Assembly (NCBI GenBank): GCA_026120035.1
Contig: JALRME010000013.1
Coordinates: 1,048,636-1,112,635 of the forward strand
Direction: 5' to 3'
Length of the DNA: 64,000 bases
Source: Coleophoma eucalyptorum
Taxonomy: Eukaryota; Ascomycota; Leotiomycetes; Helotiales; Dermateaceae
Shown here: positions 24,628-35,987 of the stretch, one piece after another
How positions within the stretch are numbered: position 1 is the first letter of the stretch
How the letters are laid out: each line of letters begins with the position of its first letter
Notes under the pieces: generated by a model
The model's database searches: none
What the model saw: only the letters and a program-made list of their open reading frames with translations
What the model was told of the DNA's origin: nothing
Program-made: the position numbers and the translations under genes

Positions 24628-26994
24628 ATGCCTCGTCCTAATCCGTTCGAACGGCTACCGACGCCAGCGTCTATCGTCGAGGCGGATGAGGCAGCTGTGG
24701 AGACGCCCGTGGACTCACCAACCCAGAGCCGCAGAAGACGGAATCCTTTTCTTCCAGAGCCAGATGAAAACGATAATCAATATGAAAATGGAATGACTGA
24801 CGCTCAGCCAAACTCTACCAGGACTAATGGAAGTGACTCTCTACAACACTTTAACCCGCTTCCAACCTTCCGCGACAGTCCTCGTCCCCTTAACTCCCGC
24901 GATGTATGCTCCTTTATTGTCAACAAGATGGTGGGAACCGGAATCTATACTACACCTCCAGTAGTCATGCTTCTGACAAGAAGTAAGGGCGAAGCCCTTG
25001 GCTTGTGGATTGTCGGATTTGTTTATACTCTCATTAGGTGCCAAATCCTGCGGTTCATATGGTGTGCCACCACTAACCTGCACTGTTTAGTATGACGATA
25101 TATCTTGAATATTCCCGAAGGCTGCCTCACACCGGCGGAGAACTCATCTACGTAAGCTTTATATTCCTACGAGATAATGTTTCCCTTTAGCTAATGGCTA
25201 TATTCAAGCTAGACGAAACGCTTCCGCGACCCCGATTATTTGTATACACACTATACTCATTCTATTTCGTCCTAGTATATAACACTGCGACGAACAGTAT
25301 GCAGTTCGCGAAACAAGTCCTTGTATGTGCTGCAGGCGATACCCTCGAGCCCTCCCTAGACCCGCGAGCTTTGAGGTTCATTGCAATTGTAGCACTATCG
25401 TTCTTTTTACTCCTACATTACTTTTCCGGTAGAGTAGGCCGCGATTTTAACCAGATCCTAGCCTTTATCAAGATAGCGTTGCTCGTAATCGTCTTCTGTT
25501 CAGGCATCGTTCGTGCGAGTCACTACTATAAGGCGGACTGGAATACTACACCTAATAAGGATGCCTCAAGTTCTGCTATTGCATTCTTGTATATCGTGTT
25601 TACTTTCACAGGCTGGGAAAATGCGACCTTTGTAAGGATTATAAGATTACTAAGTTAAAGAGAAATTAACTGTTTCGATAGGTCGGTGGTGAAATCGCAG
25701 ACCACAAAATACTTAAGAGGGGGTTTATATGGGCAGTATGCATCGTCGGAGTCTTATATATACTGATTAATATCATCTTCGTAGGTCGCCAGCCTTGATT
25801 CAAAACTTTATGACCTTATCTACTGTAACTAAGTTGTCTATTGGGTTTCTATGCTGATTTATCAATTCAAAAAAGCTTCTCGCAGTACCCGCAGATTTTC
25901 AGACTACACAAATGGCGCCTTTGGTAAAGCTCCTGATTTTTATATCAATTAAATACTTTCTCTGACTTGCTTATCAGTTCTTTGGCCGCGGATACCACGC
26001 TAGGATAGCATGGGCTATACTTATTGCAATTTCAGCTAGTGGAAGCCTGCTTTCAGTAACTTACACATGTGCAAGAGGTAAAGTCTCTACACCATTAGTA
26101 CTACCATTGCTAATCCCCCATTAGTCAAGCAGGTCATTGGAATGAGCAATGTAATTCCATGGTCACGCTTATGGAGTTCCAACTCACCGCCAAGAAAAGA
26201 CTATAATAACAATCTGATTGATTCACCAACGCCTCAAGGCGGTTTATTGTTGCATTTGATATTCTGTATCGTCTTGATTACTGCATCTTCCACATTTACA
26301 AATCTTACTGAAGCTATCAGCTTTCCTGGCAATCTCCAAGCATATGCTGCCGGCTGGGTCGGAGGTACGCATCCTAGCTACAATACCATTAATTTTCTGA
26401 CAATGCTATCTAATAGTCTTCATAAGCATCGGCTTCCCATTCCTTTTCCTCGACAGCGACTCGCGAATCCTCAAACTCCTGCGTCTCAAACCCCGAAACA
26501 TACCTAAGCCTAGCGTTGACCGCTGGAACCATACCATACTCAGTCAACCAGAGCAATCAGGCCTCCTACGCAAACTTTTCTGGCCTTTGTCATTCATATA
26601 TCTCTGTTTCAACGGCTACATAATCATTGTGCCACTGGTCCCACCTTATACTAGCGGGAGCGGTAACAATCTCGAAATTAAAGGCTGGTATTACATTGCC
26701 ATCGTGGTTTGCATCTTCTCTTCTGCAGCTATATACTATCTTGTAGCCTTCGCAAGCGCACCAGATCGCTCTGGTGATACCCATGCGGAACTCGACGAAC
26801 AATCCGCGGGTGCAGACAGAAGTTACAAACGTTCGATTCTGGCGTGTGCTGGAGTGCATGCGGAGCTATTTGAAGATGATGAACATAATCCACAGTATGG
26901 GCTCCGAAGGCGGGTTGAGATTGTTATTGACGGTGATTCCGTACGTAAATGTGACCGAATAAAGGAGCAAAATAAAGGAGTAAATCGTGGCTAA
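24628..26994 (+). CDS. Amino-acid permease (APC superfamily, LAT/methionine-permease-like)
   Basis: Eight exons (24628-25037, 25091-25151, 25191-25631, 25682-25780, 25876-25923, 25978-26077, 26125-26364, 26417-26994) join to 658 residues without a stop. A polar N-terminal tail of about 90 residues precedes TM1 with NKMVGTGIYTTPP, the classic G-[S/T]-G-I substrate loop of APC transporters. Next come LEYSRRLPHTGGELIY, FTFTGWENATFVGGEIAD (TM6 unwound region and following loop) and ILKRGFIWAV, typical of fungal LAT-type and Mup-type permeases. Further TM helices include ARIAWAILIAISASGSLLSVTYTCAR, LLLHLIFCIVLITASS, and two near the C-terminus (FIYLCFNGYIIIVPLV and YYIAIVVCIFSSAAIYYLVA). It should import amino acids across the plasma membrane with protons; substrate is not readable from sequence. 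The 39-bp second intron is very short. An in-frame ATG at 24253 would add 125 residues that do not resemble the family. Confidence 0.82.
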
Positions 26995-27987
26995 CTACCT
27001 ATCTAGAATCCGAGCTTCCTATATTGGCTGTTTGGTGGCTCCAAGAGAAGGCATTGGCGTGCTTTGGGGATCTCAGCCTTTTGGGACTGGTTATTTGGGA
27101 GATCTTAAGGGATTGAATTACTTATCGCTTTCTATTGGTAGCAATTGTATCGAAATTCAAATTCAAAATGCAACATTCCTCAATAAAATACTGACCTCTA
27201 TAATTCCTATCATCTCACCCCCTCTATTGAGCTACATACATCGTTACACGCAACAGATCTTATAAGCCTCTATCTTATACTATAGAAACTACAAAGGTTA
27301 TCTGAAAGCCCTACAGATTAAAAGAAGGTAAATAGTGAGCAACGTGCTTTCTCTAGTGCTATGTAATCTGCTGCGTTGACTTTTACTTCGTTAAACTTAG
27401 AGATGCAGAAACCCCTATGACCTAAGCGAGCACAGGGATTTGGGGGGAGCAAGGAACTTGGATCTTCATGAAGACATAACTGAACTAATATGCAGACAGA
27501 AGCTGGGATCATAATTGGTCTAAACCTATCCAGCGTGTCGGTACTGGAACGCTATGCTCAGCTAGAGAAATACTTGAGACCTTCTTTTGGTAGTTTCTCT
27601 CGATAAGAATAATTCATTATCTATCGACACCTATAATTTTGCTACAAAATTGTAGACTTGAAACATTATCTGCCAGTTTACGAATAACATCGCAGCTCAG
27701 TTTAAGTACAGCCCTCGAATCTATCGAGCAACACGATTTCCATCTGCAATGTTAGATAGACACTAGCTAGCATCAGCCTACAGCCCCCCCCCCAAACGAC
27801 GGCATTGCGAGGAACTAGCGACACTCGGCCCGAGACTTTCCAAAGCCGGCTTCTCCCGACCGACCAGCCGTACAAACAACGCGACCGCTGGTCTAAATTC
27901 TCCTTTTTACAACGCACCTCCCTTGTCTTGATCATCTACATCACTCCAAGCCGGAAAGTGAAGACCAAAAATTCAAATCCAAAAACC
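26995..27987. other. Intergenic region with a C10 tract; transition to core-like sequence
   Basis: No supported gene. The left part is AT-rich. A C10 run lies at 27784-27793, about 195 bp upstream of the OXLD1-like start, after which composition becomes balanced. A G-rich patch (TTTGGGGGGAGC) occurs near 27440. Confidence 0.45.
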
Positions 27988-28311
27988 ATGTCCTCGCAAC
28001 CCGCAATCCCAACGGCATCACTAGCCGAACTTTCGCCCACGCTCCGACGACTTCTCAAGACACGCCTTGCACCGTCACGAGAGAAGGTGCTGATAGCAGC
28101 GGCTGTTGACCCCGTGAAACCAGTTAAGCCAGATGCCGGGGACTGTTGTGGGAGTAGTTGCAAGCCGTGCGTAATGGATCTGTACCGTGAGGAATTGTGT
28201 GTATGGAAGGAGATGGAGCGCTGGAGGAATGAAAAGGAGACAGCTGGGGAGGAGAGTGTTTGCGAGGAGACGAGAGAGCAGAGGAAGATTCCAGGGAGTT
28301 TTGAGTGGTGA
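27988..28311 (+). CDS. Oxidoreductase-like domain small protein (OXLD1 type)
   Basis: A single exon of 107 residues. The core CCGSSCKPCVMDLYREEL (residues 53-70) is the hallmark of the oxidoreductase-like N-terminal domain (Pfam PF09791): four cysteines at positions 53, 54, 58 and 61, followed by a D-L-Y-x-E-E-L helix. Related eukaryotic proteins are small and often mitochondrial; here the 50 residues before the core are Ala/Ser/Arg/Lys-rich with few acids, compatible with a targeting presequence. The ATG at 27988 sits in AAACCATG, a good fungal start context; an in-frame upstream extension to 27805 lacks an ATG-initiated conserved part. The four-Cys cluster suggests metal or disulfide chemistry, but no reaction is established for the family. 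It lies alone, plus strand. Confidence 0.8.
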   Translation: MSSQPAIPTASLAELSPTLRRLLKTRLAPSREKVLIAAAVDPVKPVKPDAGDCCGSSCKPCVMDLYREELCVWKEMERWRNEKETAGEESVCEETREQRKIPGSFEW

Positions 28312-29887
28312 GGTGACGATGTTCGGTGATCAACTCAAATTTTGAAAAGCTGGGGGAGTTTTTTACTATGTCGGTCCACTGGCGCTCTCTGTGGTTTTCT
28401 CACTGAAGCCTGCCAGATCCCAAGCCAAGGTGTAGCACTGAATGCGCGAATTTGACGGATCAAGAGTTTCGAAGCAAAGGACGCGTCGTGGCAAGGAGAA
28501 GGACAAGAAAATACTTCAACAAGATGTCGCAAGAAAGTTGCTTGCTTATGGGGAAGGCAAGGCAGGGTTGGAGATGACAGCCGCTGGGTATGAGGGCAAG
28601 CAAATGAGCAAGTATGGTGCTCAGAAGGTGAAAAGGGACGTGAAATGCACTGCAGCAATTCTAGAAGAAAAAGAAGGAAAACCTACGTTGTCCACGGCCA
28701 ACACAGCCATTAGGCCTCCGCCATCCGTACGCTACCTCTGGTAAGAAAGGGCAGAAGGGAATTTCGATATGTAGTGAATCCAACGAGACTCTAATTTATG
28801 TTGAGTATTTGAAAAAGGCGGAATCAAACCAAAAGTGTACGACACAAGACTGCTAAGGATAAAATAAATACAGATGGATATAGTTAGTGACCTGTTCGAG
28901 AAGTTGACGAAATGGCTGCGTCTGTCCGAGGAATATGTACTCTAAAACACCCTCTCAGAACACCAAGGTATTGTTAAATAGCGACTTCTTACCATGAGAA
29001 CAAAATCACATCATGATAGCCACTGGTTGCAGACTACAAAATCTATTACGGCGCAAGCTAAGGCATAAAAGCTCTCTCAGTACGCGAGAAATGGTCGTTA
29101 TTATAGTGGTTTATATCTGGTCTGGGGTTAGAATCGCTCTGAACGTACTCCATGCTAGTAATCACGGAGATCGTCTGAAACTACAGATTAGCAAGGCTCT
29201 GAATCCTCTGTAAGGCCATGTGAAAGGGCAAACAAGTTGTGGATTACCATTGTCTTGCCGTCCCCCTTCATGGTGCGTTGTAGCAATAGCTGTCACTTCC
29301 GGATCTGGGAATCTTGACATCTAAAGCAGGAGATTAGACGGAGTTTGGGCATATATCCGCCGGTGAAGCTCTTGATGCGACTTGGTCTCCTCGGGATGCA
29401 GCAGGGTATGGTTTCTCAGTTATGGGTAATGCTTTGGTAGTGGAGTTGTTGCCTTGCGTGACGTCGTCGGCCAAATGAAAGTCCGACAGCCCCTCCACTA
29501 TCTGTCGGACATTATGTTAGCTTTCCCCTCAATTCCTTCGGCTATAATTCATTTCATCGAAGCAAGGACATATTTTTAATCTGCATCCCCAGCTAACGCC
29601 GATGGCGTCCAGTACAACCATGTCTGGCCCTACTATTGACGGCTTAGCCCTGTCGAAATAGAAGGTAGGGGTAGCTCTAAACTGCTATCACCGGCACGAT
29701 AAAGAACATCCAGGTATAAGAAGGTAGGAGATGTCTACGTCCCTTTCACCACTTACTACTTGAACCACAATATCCCATCTTCAGCCAGTTCGACTTCAGT
29801 CAACTCAACTTCGACTAACCCAGGTTCCATATCTCACTTTCCTTGAAGTCACATCACCCCACTACTCCATACAAGCTACCACACAAA
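28312..29887. other. Intergenic region upstream of the SDR gene
   Basis: No convincing gene. A 100-codon Lys-rich frame at 28442-28744 starts close behind the OXLD1-like gene but shows no family signature. The region carries a perfect 9-bp inverted repeat at 29481-29510 (annotated separately) and a CAACTTCGAC-type C/A/T-rich leader (about 29770-29880) just before the SDR start. Confidence 0.45.
29481..29510. promoter_or_regulatory. Perfect inverted repeat GTCCGACAG-N12-CTGTCGGAC
   Basis: Arms of 9 bp at 29481-29489 and 29502-29510 are exact reverse complements, separated by 12 bp, about 380 bp upstream of the SDR start. Each arm contains a CCG/CGG triplet, pointing inward-outward like targets of dimeric Zn2Cys6 regulators. 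A regulatory role is inference; it could also be a chance hairpin. Confidence 0.4.
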
Positions 29888-30894
29888 ATGGCATTTGGCA
29901 GGGAAACCCGGGGTGACGAGATCGTCGCAACCTATGGTGAGAGCGCCAAAGGCAAAACCTGTCAGTACCACCACGCTCGGTTCTTACGCCTAGCTAACTC
30001 CTCACAGTTGCCATTACCGGTGCATCCACAGGAGGCCTGGGTGCCCAAACTGCTATTTTCCTTGCAGCAGCAAAACCAGCAGAAATAATCCTACTAGGAC
30101 GAACAGAATCAAAAGTCACGCCAGTTATCGCGGAGATCAAGAGCATCAGCCCCGAAACCAACGTCCGCTTCATCACCCTCGATCTCGCGAGCTTCGACTC
30201 TATTCGCAAGGCAGCTGCTACCGTCAATGAGAGCACTGCGAAGATAGACGTCCTGATAAACAATGCGGGGATCATGGGTCTCGACAAATACACAGTGAAC
30301 AAGGAAGGCCTGGAAGCACAATTCGGCTCCAACCATATTGGACACTTCCTATTCACGAATCTGATCATGCCCAAGATCATTGCTGCCGGCCCAGGCTCTC
30401 GAGTGATCAACGTGTCCAGCAATGGCCACTGGCTGAGCGACTGGCGTGGCGAGGACTACAACTTCCAAGACGGCAAGGCCTACGACCCATGGGAGGCCTA
30501 TGGGCAGTCCAAAACCGGCAACATTCTCTTTGCCAAGTCCATCGCATCCAAGCTCAGCTCCAAGGGCGTTCTGGCCTACTCCCTGCACCCGGGCATGATT
30601 AGCACGAACCTAGGAAACGACGTGGATCCTAGTGCGTGGCCAACGGTCTTTGCTAAGTTTGCTGCCGCGGAATATCCTGCTAGTGAGGATGATCGTAAGT
30701 ACAAGGAGCTGGCGCAGGGTGTCTCTACTACCTTGACTGCTGCTCTGAACCCTGAGCTCGTCAAGGACTCGGGTGCGTATCTAGTTGACTGCAACATCTC
30801 GGATAAGATTACTGCTTATGCTACCGACATGGACCGGGCCGAAGCGCTCTGGAAGCTGAGTGAAAAGATTGTGGGTGAGAAGTTCGAGTATTAA
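29888..30894 (+). CDS. Short-chain dehydrogenase/reductase (retinol-dehydrogenase/WWOX-like SDR)
   Basis: Two exons (29888-29960 and 30008-30894) give 319 residues. The NAD(P)-binding Rossmann fold is complete: TGASTGGLG at 28-36, LLGR with Arg after beta-2 (which favours NADP), LDLASF, NNAG at 109-112, catalytic Ser at 161-162 (VINVSSNGHW), and Tyr189/Lys193 of YGQSK. HPGMISTNL follows, as in the retinol-dehydrogenase/WW-domain-oxidoreductase-like branch of fungal SDRs. It should oxidise or reduce a carbonyl/alcohol using a nicotinamide cofactor; the substrate is unknown. The donor GTCAGT is slightly non-canonical but the joined sequence KGKTFAITGA fits the family. Its 3' end faces the PigL_N-type gene across 277 bp. 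The upstream inverted repeat may be its control site. Confidence 0.9.
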
Positions 30895-31171
30895 GAGATT
30901 TTGGAGAATACAACCATGGTTTGAAACGGACGGTGAGGGGGATTGGAAAAGTGAACCTGGGTAACGGTTGACACTGGCGTACGGGGTTGATCTTACTTGT
31001 AATACCATATATATAACGCGACTCGTTTTTAATATTGGTCTCAAAAACAAATAATGATCTCAGCTATATACCACAAATACCTAAAACACATCTAAGAAGT
31101 GAAGTGGACGTCCAAGACCTCATTTTCTATCCCAAATGTGCAGCAAGTCCGAATCCCTATGCCCCCGTCGC

Positions 31172-33840
31172 TTATTTCCGGTCATTCCCCAACCCATCCC
31201 CAACCTCAACCTCAACTTCATTATCGCCATCTGCCTGTTCCTCCTCCCCACTCTCACTATCCTGGTCGAGAGCAGCTGGAGGTGTCCACTCATCAAGCAA
31301 CTTCTGTATCAGATCCGGAATTCCACTCTTTTCTCCTCCAGACTTTTGTCCGTCTCCGCTTTCTCGGTCCTCCGAAGCAAACACCCGCTCCAGCAACTCA
31401 ACATTAGCCGTAGGCACAAGGGAGTTTAAATTTGTAGGCGAACCCAAAATATCATCCCATTCAACGCTGTCGACTTCACTTGCCAGAAAACTGATAGGGG
31501 AGTCGGCAGCGGAGTCGGCGGGCGGGTTGGCATAATAACTAGCAAATGCATCGCCCTCTAGCAATGATGGTTCCCGGCCTTCGTCGGGGGTAGATGCAGA
31601 GCCTATGGTGAACATCTTAGCCTGCTTCTTACCTACTTCCTGATCCAGGCGGCTCTTAATTGTCAAAAGGTCAGACTTGGACAGTTTATGGAGGCTGCTA
31701 TGCGATGACGCTTGAGTGGGTATGTCGAGCTGCCCTCCTTCGGTTCCACAAGAGAGAGTCATCGGGTGGTCCCTATGTAAAACAATATTTGGCCGCCGCA
31801 TCTCTGTATTAGGTCTAGAATGGCGCAGGTCCTTCTGCTTATTCCTCGGCCACCTTGGCCTCCACGCCTTTTTCGCCATCCTTGCGCTAGTCACGGCAAA
31901 TCCAATTTCGACATTTCCTTTGTCATCTGAAACGGTGTGACGAGCCCGGCGAAAGAAATTGAATGTAGGTTCCGAAGTTTTGAAGTCTGGAACTGGTTCT
32001 CTACTCAGGTAGGCTGTGATAGACCTCGGCCGTCGACTGAAGGAAAGTCTTGATATGCTCATTTCAAACTGCGCAAGGAGCCATGTAAAATCCTTATCCT
32101 GCTCCTGCTTCAGCATCGTTGTGAGCAGCGAGTCAATCTGCTCCTGCTGTTCCCGAAGAAGCTTAAGCTTTTTTACAAGAGCCGAAGGTCCTTCTTTGTT
32201 GAGTGCTTGAATACGCTCTATGATCTGATCTTGAGAGACGTGTTCTTTGGTGAATTTATTCGCGTTCTTGCTATCTTGGGGCTTTTTCTTCTTTGTATTG
32301 ATTGTGTATGCGGTGTATATTGTCCGCTGTTGTCGAGATAACGTGGATCTTGGAGTTTCATCATTTGCTCTTATTTCGATTGATTCTATGCCTAAGTCTC
32401 GTGAAGAAGTTTCGAGATTTTGGGCTAGATCTTCCTTGTCGGGACTTCTTTGTTGTGTAGGGGCTTTGGGATCATCCAACGAGGCTATTTGAACATCAGG
32501 ATCTTTCATCATGCTCCAGATAGAACCACTAGAGTTGGGTTTGGGGGTTTTGTTTTGATTAGATACATTGAAATCACCAAATTCTGATTTATTGTTTAAG
32601 GGCGAGGTTGATGGCGGTATTGCTGTCATCCGCTGGTTTTTTGTTGCTTTACTGCTTAGTCCTGTCGAATAATCGGGGTTTCCTGATTTGTTATTAGTGA
32701 TCTAAGATTCCAATCTACGGGATAAAGGAACCGGAGCAGACATACCCTGAACAAAGCTAGCCTCACTCTTCATGCTGCTATCTTTACTAGATGATTGTGG
32801 GTTAGTGATCATCATTGAGAGAGTCTCTTCAGGCTCTATAGAGGCATCAAAAACGCGAGGCTTGGTCTTATTCCTTGGAATGGAGCTTTCTCCAAAGACT
32901 TCGGGGTTATCCGGAAGATGAGCAGTGAAAATTATAGGCCTTTGTCCTGAGTGAGGATGATAGGAGTTTTCTTGCGCGATAGATGCAGGATTTAAGGCAT
33001 TGTCTGCTTCTTCGGATTTCCAGTGGTCCTTGCCTTGACTGAATACTGACCTGCGCTGTACCCCATGCATTATTTTGGACTTTGGAGATCTTGGTACGGA
33101 TGTGGAAGCCACAAAAGAATCTTGTTCAAGGATGGACAAATGAGCTTTGCCAGCCGTCTCTTGAATTTGGACTATCATTTTCTCCCGATCTTCTCTCAGT
33201 TTCGACCTCTCTTGTCTATCAGGATGTCAGCTTCACCTGGTATATGAAAGACAGCTTGTTACTACTTCTTTTTCATCGCCTTCTGTAACGATGCAAATTG
33301 AATGACCTGAAGAATCAAACTCAAATTAATCTGGTGTTGTTCTAATTGCGTCCTGTAATCTTTGAGCTTAGGCAGGACCAGCGGCCAAGCGATTCGGCTC
33401 ATCGTCGAGAGAGTCATGTCTGGATCCAATTGAAGGACCCTTGCTTGATTTTGTGTCTTTGGATCATAATATTCGTCGAGTCTTCCTACTAGGTGCTCCT
33501 CCAACGCCTCGGGGCTATATCGCTTCGTAATCTCATTCTCAATCCGCCAAAACAGTAGCAGAGACTGGTCTCCCTGCTCCTGGACAAACACCAAAGCCTT
33601 CTCCGTGAACAGAATCGGCTGGCCATGCTGGCAAATATGCTGGTGCTCCGTCTCGAGAAGATCCCGGATCATCTCTAGCGCACCCGTAGCCGACCTGACT
33701 CCATTGATAATGGATTTCAGTTCTAATTTGTGATTCCGTGCATCGGAGATGTATTGGTAAAGCGCTTGCGACAGCTGGATTCCGAAGCTTGCGATCCCAA
33801 CGACTGAGCTCGCGGCGCCCAGAGCCGAGACGGGATCCAT
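31172..33840 (-). CDS. PigL_N/STAND-type N-terminal domain protein without NTPase
   Basis: Three exons (33840-33266, 33215-32746, 32682-31172) sum to 852 codons. The start MDPVSALGAASSVVGIASFG is the hydrophobic helix that opens the fungal N-terminal domain found on STAND/NLR-like proteins (PigL_N, Helo-like family). The first 190 residues form that helical domain, with IRDLLETE, LFWRIENEI and a final QLEQHQINLSLILQVIQFA helix. The remaining 660 residues are low-complexity, Ser/Pro/Lys-rich and largely disordered, apart from a predicted coiled coil (KLKLLREQQEQIDSLLTTML) in exon 3 and a strongly acidic C-terminal tail. No NACHT, NB-ARC, ankyrin or WD repeats follow, unlike full STAND proteins. 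A scaffold or signalling adaptor is possible; no function can be read. Start and both introns are well supported by frame. Confidence 0.72.
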
Positions 33841-34853
33841 GATGGCCTTCTGCCGGTCATAGAGACGATATCATTGGGAGCGGCTCCATCAACATGCCTT
33901 ACATGGAGATTTGACTCTCAGTGTGCGTTGTGAGTAGCTGTCTCAAGTGTTGGAATACAATTCTTACGAGGCTGACAGCTGAGGTGCTGAACCCCCGCCT
34001 CGCATGTACCCTTGCCTGCATGTTGTCCAACTGGGGGCCGTAAATTGAAGTGCCGCATTTTGGACATCTTAAGCTTTTTACACAAAGGCATTTGGCGGCA
34101 GTAGCAGGGCCTATCGGTGCTGATAATCAATTCTTTCGTGACGACTAGTGTACTGGTAGCCGAATAGAAGAGTGGAAAGGTTTCCAAATATAAAACGAAT
34201 AACCTGGGGTATTTGGTGATGATGTTTATTGCCGAGCATTTGGGGGGGGGGGGGTACATTACTATGAAGAAATTGAAATCGAACCAAAGTAAATTCAGTT
34301 TAGATAATTCAAGTAAGGTACCTTGCTACGGAAATGAATTGAATCCAAGTAGATAAATCAAAATGACCTTTACCTGTCTCTCGTTCTCTTTTTTTGGCGA
34401 TGATAATTCTCTGCACTTGAATTTTGATCGCGATATTAGATATCACGAATCTGTCCATACTTGCAATTAGAATGATTTCCATCCAGAGCTCTCTACCCAT
34501 CGATCCCAGCTCAAGTTTACAAATCGACAAGATCTTAAGAACAAAACAATCCTGACTGAAAATAACCACCTCTATTTGTTATTTTTCTTCTTTTCAATCC
34601 AGCGCCACTCGAGGCTTCATGGTGCAGCCAGAGGTGTTGAGATCGATGTTGAATATTTTGATGGGTGTGATAATTGCTTGAGTGACAGCGAATTGAGGCT
34701 CCTACTCTTCCGTTGTAAAGACGGCCTTTGGTTACATCTAGCTATCGCTCCGCCAGGTGCAAAATTTACAACATCAATAGTTTCGCTTCTCGCTAGACAA
34801 AGTCTTGTAGAAAGCGTTGAAATCAAAGTGACACGAACCGTGTAAGCCACCAC
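33841..34853. other. Intergenic region containing a G13 run
   Basis: This separates two minus-strand genes. A G13 homopolymer occupies 34242-34254. Short overlapping frames on both strands have no recognisable content. It probably includes the 5' leader of the PigL_N-type gene and the 3' UTR of the WW-like gene. Confidence 0.4.
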
Positions 34854-35987
34854 TCATCCTACTCGTTTTCTCTCCCAACTCCTGCCTCTTACCTTCCTCG
34901 CCCCTCCCCCCTTACCCGCATCTCTCACGAAGCCGCCATCAGGTCTGTCCCACCTACATTCCCGCGCATCAAGAACATTCCGATAGATTACATCCCCTTC
35001 GGGACTTCGTTCTGTGACCCAGCTTGATCGTGCATGTGTAAACAGCTTGTCGAGAACTTGTGGGGACAGCGGAGGAGAGACTTTGCGGGGGTGGGGTGGT
35101 GTGTTTGGTAGGGCTTCTGGGGATTGATGATCTGCCTGTTGAGTCGACGATGCATTTTTGGTGGACGTTATGAGCTCTGCTTGGGGTGTTAGACTGGTCG
35201 ACTTCTGCTTTGGAGATAGTTGCGCTGGTGAGATTGTTGGAATGCTGGGCTGTAATACTCGATGGGTTTTCTTGGATGATTTCTGTAGTGGTGTCCCTAT
35301 CTGAGTTTCGGGCTTAGGTAGTGGTGCTATGTTGCGTTGTGATTGGTATCTGACTCGATATGGTGGACTGACATGTACCTGTTGTGGTTGAGGTCTTATT
35401 GGGAGAGAGCACTCGCCTCCAGGACAGGAGTTCTCTTGGGCTTGTGGTTGTGCTGGAGGTTGGGCCTGTCGTGGTGCATTTACTGGCTTCTCCAACCGGC
35501 AAGCCAGCTCATCTATACCAATAACAATTTCACGCACCGCAACCTCACACCGCCTACCCATCTCCCTAAAGCCAGGAGCCTCCGCACATCCCTTAGCATC
35601 ACGGTGTCTTTCCGGTCTCTCGTACTTGAAAGCGATAGCATCCAGCCTTGCTGCTATGCCTTCCAGGTCTCTGCACTTGCCCAGAAGAACATGCTTGGCT
35701 AGCTCGTCCCCGAGATCTAGACGTGATTGATACTGTTTATGGAGGCCGTTGAATTGGTCCTGGAGCTTGTTGATACTAGCAAAAAGTCCTTGCTGGAGGT
35801 TATCAAGCGCATTGTGTGTGCGTCCCAATCGACGGTTTTGTCTGATGTGGTGGCAGAGGTTGTAGCAGTTGGTAAGGAGGCCGAGGAAGTGGGTGAGATG
35901 GACACGAAAAGGAGGGCTGTGAGGATTCATGGTGTAATCTGACTGTTTTGGGGTGTGGGGGATGGTTATGGATGTAGGAATTGCCAT
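34854..35987 (-). CDS. Hypothetical protein with helical N-terminus and C-terminal WW-like segment
   Basis: A single uninterrupted 377-residue frame. Residues 25-180 are helical and charged, with a LxxLxxNLQQGL...LQDQFNGLHKQYQSRL coiled-coil-like stretch. Residues 180-310 are Pro/Gln/Ser-rich and probably disordered. Near the C-terminus, SSWVTERSPEGDVIYRNV and WDRPDGG have the spacing of a WW domain: the first Trp, a G-x-x-[FY]-x-N turn and the second Trp followed by a Pro, although the usual second aromatic of the YY pair is replaced. WW domains bind proline-rich ligands, and the protein's own Pro-rich linker could be one. I do not recognise the whole protein. Alternative start is Met20 (MNPHSPPF). 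Confidence 0.6.
   Translation of the reverse strand: MAIPTSITIPHTPKQSDYTMNPHSPPFRVHLTHFLGLLTNCYNLCHHIRQNRRLGRTHNALDNLQQGLFASINKLQDQFNGLHKQYQSRLDLGDELAKHVLLGKCRDLEGIAARLDAIAFKYERPERHRDAKGCAEAPGFREMGRRCEVAVREIVIGIDELACRLEKPVNAPRQAQPPAQPQAQENSCPGGECSLPIRPQPQQVHVSPPYRVRYQSQRNIAPLPKPETQIGTPLQKSSKKTHRVLQPSIPTISPAQLSPKQKSTSLTPQAELITSTKNASSTQQADHQSPEALPNTPPHPRKVSPPLSPQVLDKLFTHARSSWVTERSPEGDVIYRNVLDARECRWDRPDGGFVRDAGKGGGARKVRGRSWERKRVG

Noticed and set aside
28442..28744. 100-codon Lys/Glu-rich ORF after the OXLD1-like gene
   Set aside because: No family signature; the opposite strand is also open there, as expected for balanced-GC non-coding sequence.
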